Shown here piece by piece: positions 58,482 through 64,000 of a stretch of 64,000 nt of DNA. Numbering within the stretch: position 1 is the stretch's first letter; every line of letters begins with the position of its first letter. The DNA is from Faecalicatena contorta (lineage in GTDB: Bacteria; Bacillota; Clostridia; Lachnospirales; Lachnospiraceae): the NCBI RefSeq assembly GCF_039521745.1, contig NZ_BAAACT010000005.1; one strand, 5' to 3'. A program made the translations under genes and the position numbers. A model generated the notes under the pieces. That model saw nothing but the letters and a program-made list of their open reading frames with translations. It did not search any database and was not told where the DNA came from.

Positions 58482-58503
58482 CATGCCCCTCATGCATGAG
58501 GGG
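58482..58503 (+). terminator. Palindrome after the kinase gene
   Basis: CCCCTCATGCATGAGGGG, an 18-bp perfect palindrome immediately after the operon and before convergent pcp. Confidence 0.6.
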
Positions 58504-58576
58504 TTGGGAAGTTGAGGCAGGCTTGTCCACTTGTTCTTAGCCCCCTTCTCCCAATACTTAAAAATGTTTTTTAACT

Positions 58577-59221
58577 TTAATGCGTTTCCCCCATAATCGT
58601 CTTGACATCTTCCCTGTTCTCCACCACTGCTTCCACCGCCCCCTCAATGGCCCGGGCAATCGTTTCAGCCGACATGCTAGGCGTCCCATCCGGCAGGTCA
58701 GTTACCTGCTCCGGCAGAAATGGCACGTGTATAAATCCTCCCCTGATCTCCGGATATTTCTTATCTATCATATACAGCAGGCGGTACATTACGTCATTAC
58801 ATACATAGGTTCCCGCTGTATAAGATATTTTTGCCGGTATCCCTCTGCCCCGGATGCGCTCCACCATCGCCTTCACCGGAACCGTTGCAAAATATGCGTT
58901 CTCCCCATCTTCACAGACAGGCACATCAAAAGGCTGCCGCCCGTCATTGTCCGGAATTCTGGCTTCAATCAGATTAATGGCCACCTTCTCTACAGAAATC
59001 CCGGAACGTCCTCCGGCTTGTCCGATACAGATTACGGCATCGGGCCTGTGCCTGCGTATTCCCTCCTCCAGTATTTCACCTTCCCTGTAAAAAACTGTTG
59101 GGATTTCCATCTTAATTACTTCCGCGCCCCGAATGTTATCCGGCAGTAGTTTTATGGCTTCATAGGCCGGATTGATGCTTGCCCCTCCAAATGGGTCAAA
59201 TCCTGTAATTAATACTCTCAT
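58577..59221 (-). CDS. pcp: Pyrrolidone-carboxylate peptidase (pyroglutamyl peptidase I)
   Basis: A 214-aa cysteine peptidase that removes N-terminal pyroglutamate. The triad is Glu78 (GISVEKVAIN), Cys141 (TAGTYVCNDVMY) and His165 (GFIHVPFLPEQ). ATG 59221 follows AGGAGG. It is last in an operon with DUF969, DUF979 and an aminopeptidase, which suggests uptake and digestion of pyroglutamyl peptides or 5-oxoproline. Confidence 0.94.
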   Translation of the reverse strand: MRVLITGFDPFGGASINPAYEAIKLLPDNIRGAEVIKMEIPTVFYREGEILEEGIRRHRPDAVICIGQAGGRSGISVEKVAINLIEARIPDNDGRQPFDVPVCEDGENAYFATVPVKAMVERIRGRGIPAKISYTAGTYVCNDVMYRLLYMIDKKYPEIRGGFIHVPFLPEQVTDLPDGTPSMSAETIARAIEGAVEAVVENREDVKTIMGETH

Positions 59222-59246
59222 ATCTTTCCTCCTGTTATTTGGAATT

Positions 59247-60242
59247 TTATAGTATATGTGGTTCCGGTATAATGATCTTTCCCCGTTCCATGATCATCCG
59301 GTTGTCCGCATAGATATCCGGTTTATGCGCAACCAGGTCAAAATGCCCGTTCGCCTCATGTACCCCGCCCAGGGCAATGTTCCGCCCCACACCGATGTGA
59401 AATGTTCCATAGGCAGACTCATCTTCAATATAACATTTTCCCCTGCACTTTGCATAGGAGTTCAGGCCAATTCCCAATTCCGACGCCACATAAATTCCGG
59501 GGTCTTTAAATTCCTCCATATATGCTTTCAGCTTCTTTCCGCTGGAATTCATCTCCATTTCCTGGATGCGCCCCTCTTTTATACAAATCTTAAATGGCTC
59601 TTCCACCCTTCCGATATAACCCAGTGAGCCATCCGCTATCATGACCCCTTCCGTCTTTGTCTCTTCAATCGGAACGTACACTTCAATGCTGGCGGATGAA
59701 AATCCTTTGCCGTCCCGCACCACTCCATTAAAAAACCCCGCGGTTCTGTTTCTCTTATACAGCTTTAGGTCTGTCCCCCTCTTCGTCTTTACCTGGATCA
59801 CAGAGGAGGAGTTCAGATATTTCATGATAATACCTGCCATCATTTTGCTCTTCTTTGTGTCCATCCCCATAAAACGGTATGAGAGCATTGATTTTTCGTT
59901 ATTGGTGGCCAAAGGCAGGGACAGAAACTTGCTCCCCCTGTTTATCGCCCTTTTAGCCGCCTTTGTGGTAACAAGAGAATAGTCTGTAGCTCCGATTACG
60001 GCCCGGTAACCATCAAATACATTTTCGTGGCGGTCAAAAAATACGCCTACATGCTTCCCCCGTCTTTCCACCACCATCAGATCTACAGACTTTGCCCGTT
60101 TGTGGGCACAGTGCCTCAGCACTTTTGCCTCTTCCAGATGGTTTTCGCTTGTCACAATCATTAGTCTTTCCCATGGTTTCAGGCGCAGCCAGTCTTTTAT
60201 GACAATCATAGCGCCCCGTTCTATTTTCCGGTAATCCTGCAT
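59247..60242 (-). CDS. M29-like aminopeptidase
   Basis: A 331-aa protein related to thermophilic-type (M29) aminopeptidases. The C-terminal half has ELGIGLNSYAKCRGKCYIED, AYGTFHIGVGRNIALGG and HEANGHFDLVAHKPDIYADN, matching the metal-binding GTxHxGxG and H-x-D pattern. It is shorter than classical M29 enzymes (about 400 aa). ATG 60242 has GAAGGA upstream. With pcp it would trim peptides after removal of pyroglutamate. Confidence 0.75.
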   Translation of the reverse strand: MQDYRKIERGAMIVIKDWLRLKPWERLMIVTSENHLEEAKVLRHCAHKRAKSVDLMVVERRGKHVGVFFDRHENVFDGYRAVIGATDYSLVTTKAAKRAINRGSKFLSLPLATNNEKSMLSYRFMGMDTKKSKMMAGIIMKYLNSSSVIQVKTKRGTDLKLYKRNRTAGFFNGVVRDGKGFSSASIEVYVPIEETKTEGVMIADGSLGYIGRVEEPFKICIKEGRIQEMEMNSSGKKLKAYMEEFKDPGIYVASELGIGLNSYAKCRGKCYIEDESAYGTFHIGVGRNIALGGVHEANGHFDLVAHKPDIYADNRMIMERGKIIIPEPHIL

Positions 60243-60305
60243 AACCGTTTCCTTCCTGTGGATCAATCCAATGCTCTTAGAGCCTGCACTTCTTATTTTT
60301 CACCC

Positions 60306-61253
60306 TTATTTCATTAAAATCATATAGAAAACCTGAAACACAAATATAAGTGCCGCAGGCAGCAGCTGGCATTTGATTACGCCAAAACGGTCTTTCATGT
60401 CCAGCATCGCCACGGGTACCACATTAAAATTTGCGGCCATCGGCGTACAGAGTGTACCGCAGAATCCGCATGACAATGCCAGTATTCCTATGACGGCAGG
60501 ATCTGCACCGTATTGCAGGACGAAGGGCGCGCCGATTCCAACTGTCATCACTGTAATGGCTGCAAAGGCATTTCCCATAATAATGGTAAACAATGCCATC
60601 CCGGCTGCAAAAACTATAATTCCCGCATTTACATTGCCCTCGGGAATCACCCCGCCGACGAGGCCGGCTATCACACCCCCTACGCCTGCCTCGGTAAAAA
60701 CCGCGCCCAGGCTTGCAAGGAGCATCGGCAGCATACTTAAAGGCCCTACCGTTGAGAGGAGGCGTTCTGAATCCCTCAGAAAAACCGCAGGCCGGTTCTC
60801 CCTGGAAAGAAGCATTAGTATCAGAACCGACACCACAATGCCCGCACCCACTCCAACGATTGCGCCAAGATCGGGGAGAAAGACGGCAAAAATAATGGCA
60901 AAGACACCGATGGACAGAGCCGGGATAAAGATTTTCATTCCGATGGTCCGGTATTTTTCATTGGTATATTCCTCTGTCAGTGGTTCGACATTTCCAATCT
61001 TTACTTTTTTCAGGATGGCCGGTATGGTCATCAGGATAATCAGTGCCCCGTTTATAGCCGGCGGGATCCAGCGTCCAAACGCAAGCACCGCTCCAAGGGC
61101 GCACCAGAATAGCCCGGTTCCGAACCGGGAGGGATTCTCCTTATCCAATGCATTTTTGATTCCGGTATAGAAAGTAATAAGGCCCATAATTATATAGATG
61201 ATTTCCAGGAGTTTTGTGCCCAGTGTCACGTCCTGACTTGTAAAAAATGTCAT
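60306..61253 (-). CDS. DUF979 membrane protein (transporter component)
   Basis: A 315-aa protein with about nine hydrophobic segments and the motif LSCGFCGTLCTPMAANFNVVPVAML, characteristic of DUF979. DUF979 and DUF969 proteins are always paired and often sit beside pcp, so they are thought to form a two-part permease for pyroglutamate-containing substrates. AAGGAGG precedes ATG 61253. Confidence 0.88.
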   Translation of the reverse strand: MTFFTSQDVTLGTKLLEIIYIIMGLITFYTGIKNALDKENPSRFGTGLFWCALGAVLAFGRWIPPAINGALIILMTIPAILKKVKIGNVEPLTEEYTNEKYRTIGMKIFIPALSIGVFAIIFAVFLPDLGAIVGVGAGIVVSVLILMLLSRENRPAVFLRDSERLLSTVGPLSMLPMLLASLGAVFTEAGVGGVIAGLVGGVIPEGNVNAGIIVFAAGMALFTIIMGNAFAAITVMTVGIGAPFVLQYGADPAVIGILALSCGFCGTLCTPMAANFNVVPVAMLDMKDRFGVIKCQLLPAALIFVFQVFYMILMK

Positions 61254-61268
61254 GATGCGCCTTCCTCC

Positions 61269-61949
61269 TTACTTTTTATCCCCATAATATTTTTTGTACA
61301 ATTTTCTGTCTTTCAGAAAATAATAGACAATCCCTGTAATGATTGCAAAGATCCCGACCGGTATCTCTACCTTTGCCAAATCAAGCAGGGAAACCTGGTA
61401 TCCCAGGGTTTCCAGTGTGGACTGCACCAGCAGGGCACCCGAACCCCCTACAAACAGCACCTGACAGAAAAACCATGCAATATTCTCCATGCCGGAGGCC
61501 ATTCCCTTTAACTGCTCTACGTGCTCTTCTGCCGGTTCCTTACCCTGTGCTTCAACTGCGCCGATTGCCATGGGCATTACGATTGGCCTTACAAACCCGG
61601 CAACCCCGCCGAAGCTGACATTAAACGCGGCAAATATCCCCCGCATGATCCCATAAGCACCAATGACCGCCCCTGCAGATGCATTCTTAATCCTGCCGAT
61701 CAGGCTGGCAGCTGCGGGCTTCAGACCATTGCGCTCTAAAGTTCCGGTTACCAGCATAATTAAAATGAAAATTGCCATATTCCGGTTCGCAGTAAAACTG
61801 GTTCCTAACGTCTCCAAAAGCCCGGTCACTCCCATGTTTCCCACCAATGCTGTGACAATTGCGGCAATTAGAATAATCAGTATGGAGTCCAGTTTTAACG
61901 CAAATCCAATGATAATAATCAGGATTCCTGACAGTTTTATTAGTTCCAT
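61269..61949 (-). CDS. DUF969 membrane protein (transporter component)
   Basis: A 226-aa protein with five to six membrane helices (ELIKLSGILIIIIGFALKL, GAYGIMRGIFAAFNVSFGGVAGFVRP in adjoining blocks, NIAWFFCQVLFVGGSGALLV). Partner of the DUF979 protein, 15 bp upstream of it. ATG 61949 has AAAGGAGG upstream; the open frame before it lacks a ribosome site. First gene of the pcp operon. Confidence 0.88.
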   Translation of the reverse strand: MELIKLSGILIIIIGFALKLDSILIILIAAIVTALVGNMGVTGLLETLGTSFTANRNMAIFILIMLVTGTLERNGLKPAAASLIGRIKNASAGAVIGAYGIMRGIFAAFNVSFGGVAGFVRPIVMPMAIGAVEAQGKEPAEEHVEQLKGMASGMENIAWFFCQVLFVGGSGALLVQSTLETLGYQVSLLDLAKVEIPVGIFAIITGIVYYFLKDRKLYKKYYGDKK

Positions 61950-62192
61950 ATATAGCCTCCTTTGGCATACAGACAACGCATACGCCCTTCTTTCAGTTGT
62001 ATCATGCGCAGGAGTGAACCCGGCCATTCATGGGCCTGTTAAAAACAATGGTCTGGCAGGCATAATAAACGGTCTGATACACTCTGACGATGTATAATTA
62101 TATTTTGGGTCTATTGGTTAATTTTTACTCGGGTTTCAGTAATTATTTTTAATCTATCTGCCTGACTTGTACTCAGGAATTTCCGATATCAG

Positions 62193-62241
62193 ATTAGGGT
62201 GTCAAAAGACTCGTTTATAAAGAATCTTTTGACACCCTAAT
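62193..62241. repeat. 17-bp inverted repeat in the DUF969/VanZ gap
   Basis: ATTAGGGTGTCAAAAGA and its exact complement, 15-nt loop. It lies in the 368-bp gap (61950-62317) that should also hold the DUF969 promoter. Confidence 0.7.
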
Positions 62242-62264
62242 CCTATAAGATAATAAAAGTAAGC

Positions 62265-62288
62265 CTCAAAAATCTATGGATTTTTGAG
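62265..62288 (-). terminator. Terminator of the VanZ-family gene
   Basis: CTCAAAAATC TATG GATTTTTGAG, followed on the transcribed strand by CTTACTTTTATT. Confidence 0.75.
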
Positions 62289-62317
62289 ACTTACACTTCC
62301 CCATTATAAAATTGCTT

Positions 62318-62911
62318 CTAATATTCTCTCCGGTTGCCGCGCCTTCTGTACCGCTGCTCCTCTTCACGCGCTCTCTGCCTCTCTCTTTTCCGTTCCCATC
62401 GGCGGCGCTCCCGCTCCATCGTCCGCACAGGAGCCAATATCGTCCAGCAGCAGATGCGCACTGCCATGATTCCAAAGAACACTCCGATGCTGTCGATTCC
62501 CACGTCCTTCACGGACGGACCTCTCCCATCCACAAAGGACTGATGGTACTCATCCCCGCAGGCAAAGCCTACGCAGATCAGCCCAGCCACCAGCATAAGG
62601 CCAAAGCCCCGCAGGCCGTATACATAAAACGGCAGTGATACCGCAACTGCCAGTATAAAGTATTCTGTCATATGCGCAATCTTCCTCACCGGATATTCAA
62701 TCTCGTATGCCTTCTCATCGATCTCCCATTCCTCCATATTCTTCTGCAGGACTTCATTCCCGATTTCCACAATCTTATGGCTTACGGAATAACTCAGATT
62801 GCCCGAATCCGTTCCACTCTGTGCTGAAAAACTGAAGATCACATACATCATGATCAGTGCCGGTAAAAACGACAGCGGTTTTAATATCAATAAAATGCAC
62901 CTTTTAAACAT
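62318..62911 (-). CDS. VanZ-family membrane protein
   Basis: A 197-aa protein with four membrane segments and the VanZ motifs FSAQSGTDSGNLS, RKIAHMTEYFILA and CGDEYHQSFVDGRGPSVKDVG (last in two adjoining parts). The C-terminal 35 residues are extremely Arg/Glu rich. VanZ proteins give low-level glycopeptide or lipoglycopeptide resistance in some species; here the role is unknown and no other van genes are present. Confidence 0.88.
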   Translation of the reverse strand: MFKRCILLILKPLSFLPALIMMYVIFSFSAQSGTDSGNLSYSVSHKIVEIGNEVLQKNMEEWEIDEKAYEIEYPVRKIAHMTEYFILAVAVSLPFYVYGLRGFGLMLVAGLICVGFACGDEYHQSFVDGRGPSVKDVGIDSIGVFFGIMAVRICCWTILAPVRTMERERRRWERKRERQRAREEEQRYRRRGNRREY

Positions 62912-63021
62912 TACAAATCACATCCTTATATATGTAGTAAAAATCATTTTACTATCATACGCTGATATGGGAATAAAATCAACCTCTTGTGATCGTCTTT
63001 CATAATACCCGGATACCTAAA

Positions 63022-63052
63022 GGTAACCGTTCCTGACTCTGCAGAGGTTACC
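63022..63052 (-). terminator. Hairpin at the end of the MerR-type gene
   Basis: GGTAACC / GGTTACC stem overlapping the stop codon; weak T run after it. Confidence 0.5.
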
Positions 63053-63881
63053 GGCCGCCTCCGCATGCACCGTCTATCCTGCAGGACACTCTTGTGACAT
63101 ATTCCTCCTCCGTTTTTTGCGTAAGTCCATCCAGCAGATAATCCTCATAACAGCCTCCGCATAACGTAAGGCCGGCCGACTCTGCATATGCCAGCATTCT
63201 TTCGTAAGCCTCATTAAGCGACTGCCAGTGTCCTACATGATATACCGCCAGATACGTGCCCGCAGACCTTTTTACGCACCCGGCGCCTGGAATGTCCCGC
63301 TCTGTGACCACGTATGCTTTTTCGTATCTGTTATATATCCCCTCTTTAATATAGTTTAGTGGCTGCATATAACCAATTCCTTTTACTCCTTTGATGCCAA
63401 ACGAATCACATATGTCCAGAAGCCTCCCGGTCTCCATGGCCCAGATCTTTTCATCTGCAGTATCCACCCTGACAGACACTTCATAAACTGCTGGCATCTC
63501 CAATAATTCCACCGCTTCTGTATCGATCGTTTCCGTTTCCTTAATCAGCTTCCGCTTCCCGATAATCCATTCTTTTGTCCTCTTCAGCCTTTTTTCCTTC
63601 TGCTCCACAATCTCCTGTTCTTTGTCCAGCAGCTCAAGCAGCGTCTCCGGGGATCTTCTGTCCAGGTATTCCCGGATCTCACTTAACGGCATATCCAGAT
63701 CCTTTAATGTGTAAATCACATCAAATACCTCAATCTGCGCCATCGAATAATACCGGTACCCGTTATCCCCTTTTTTCTCCGGCCTGAAAAGACCGATCTC
63801 ATCATAATGGAAGAGTGTATGCTTAGTAACTCCCACGATCTTGGCAAACTCCCCCGCCGTTAATATCCTGCTATTTTCCAT
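63048..63881 (-). CDS. MerR-family regulator with effector-binding domain
   Basis: A 277-aa regulator. Residues 6-75 are the MerR winged helix (LTAGEFAKIVGVTKHTLFHYDEIGLFRP), followed by a dimerisation coiled coil (to about 120) and a C-terminal GyrI/BltR-like effector domain ending with CGGCYEDYLLDG. Such regulators control multidrug efflux genes. GGGAGGGG precedes ATG 63881. No target gene is visible at the window edge. Confidence 0.9.
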   Translation of the reverse strand: MENSRILTAGEFAKIVGVTKHTLFHYDEIGLFRPEKKGDNGYRYYSMAQIEVFDVIYTLKDLDMPLSEIREYLDRRSPETLLELLDKEQEIVEQKEKRLKRTKEWIIGKRKLIKETETIDTEAVELLEMPAVYEVSVRVDTADEKIWAMETGRLLDICDSFGIKGVKGIGYMQPLNYIKEGIYNRYEKAYVVTERDIPGAGCVKRSAGTYLAVYHVGHWQSLNEAYERMLAYAESAGLTLCGGCYEDYLLDGLTQKTEEEYVTRVSCRIDGACGGGR

Positions 63882-64000
63882 GTTAATCCCCTCCCGCCCG
63901 CATTTACAGCTGGTTTTTTAAATTTTAATATAATTTTAAATCGGAAAAATCACAATCCACGTAAATACAGGGTTTTCGCGAAATTTTTGTTACTAACGTG

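Noticed and set aside
62318..62911. Glycopeptide-resistance cluster
   Set aside because: Only a VanZ-family protein is present; no vanH/A/X or regulator lies nearby, and VanZ homologues are common in non-resistant species.
1..64000. CRISPR arrays, tRNA or rRNA genes
   Set aside because: No regularly spaced direct repeats with unique spacers and no cloverleaf tRNA or rRNA sequence were seen; only dispersed palindromes are present.

Overview
The window looks like a chromosomal segment of a Gram-positive gut anaerobe of the class Clostridia, most likely Lachnospiraceae. This rests on the gene families (a DUF6472-type Cys-rich mini-protein, GH127 arabinofuranosidases, AmmeMemoRadiSam genes, YesM/YesN two-component systems, a Hol_Tox-type toxin, IS200), on strong AGGAGG ribosome sites with frequent GTG/TTG starts, and on many dispersed palindromic repeats. 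Species cannot be told from the sequence alone.

Layout. 1-2.5 kb: F-type ATP synthase genes atpB-E-F-H-A on the minus strand, with atpA cut by the window edge. 3.3-4 kb: a YwaF-like membrane protein. 4.1-12.8 kb: a minus-strand catabolic operon (DapA-family aldolase, sugar-type ABC importer without ATPase, LarA-family epimerase/racemase, three-part GlpABC-like FAD dehydrogenase), divergent from an IclR regulator at 13.4 kb. Palindromic GGAAT-n4-ATTCC sites lie between them. 14.3-20.5 kb: a membrane protein and a two-component system/ABC (LolD-FtsX type) module. 20.7-22.1 kb: YgjP-like metalloprotease, DUF6472 protein, Maf. 22.6-34.2 kb: an arabinoside-utilisation locus (two GH127 enzymes, ABC importer without ATPase, YesM/YesN), interrupted by a HigB/HigA-ImmA toxin-antitoxin pair of lower GC. 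34.3-34.6 kb: a candidate type I toxin-antitoxin locus with antisense RNA. 34.7-42.4 kb: YaaA, a cyclase-YaiI-AmrS-AmrBA operon, an M20 amidohydrolase, a 59-aa protein and an OLD-family nuclease. 42.9-48.5 kb: B12-dependent diol/glycerol dehydratase with reactivase and adenosyltransferase, without microcompartment genes. 48.6-49.4 kb: a frameshifted IS200. Then an Rpn-type nuclease, a nitrilase, a membrane-anchored protein with an Ada-like Cys motif, a surface protein divergent from its probable two-component system, a DUF969/DUF979-aminopeptidase-Pcp operon for pyroglutamyl peptides, VanZ and a MerR regulator.

The most unusual signal is a roughly 66-70 bp palindromic repeat sitting in the same open reading frame inside three unrelated proteins: the ATP synthase delta subunit, an ABC permease and, as a tandem pair, a histidine kinase. 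It resembles the logic of Rickettsia palindromic elements. A second repeat family forms a 45-47 bp perfect inverted repeat, once as a simple hairpin and once enclosing a cloverleaf-like core. The 4.1-12.8 kb operon is a coherent but apparently uncharacterised hydroxy-acid or sugar-acid pathway.
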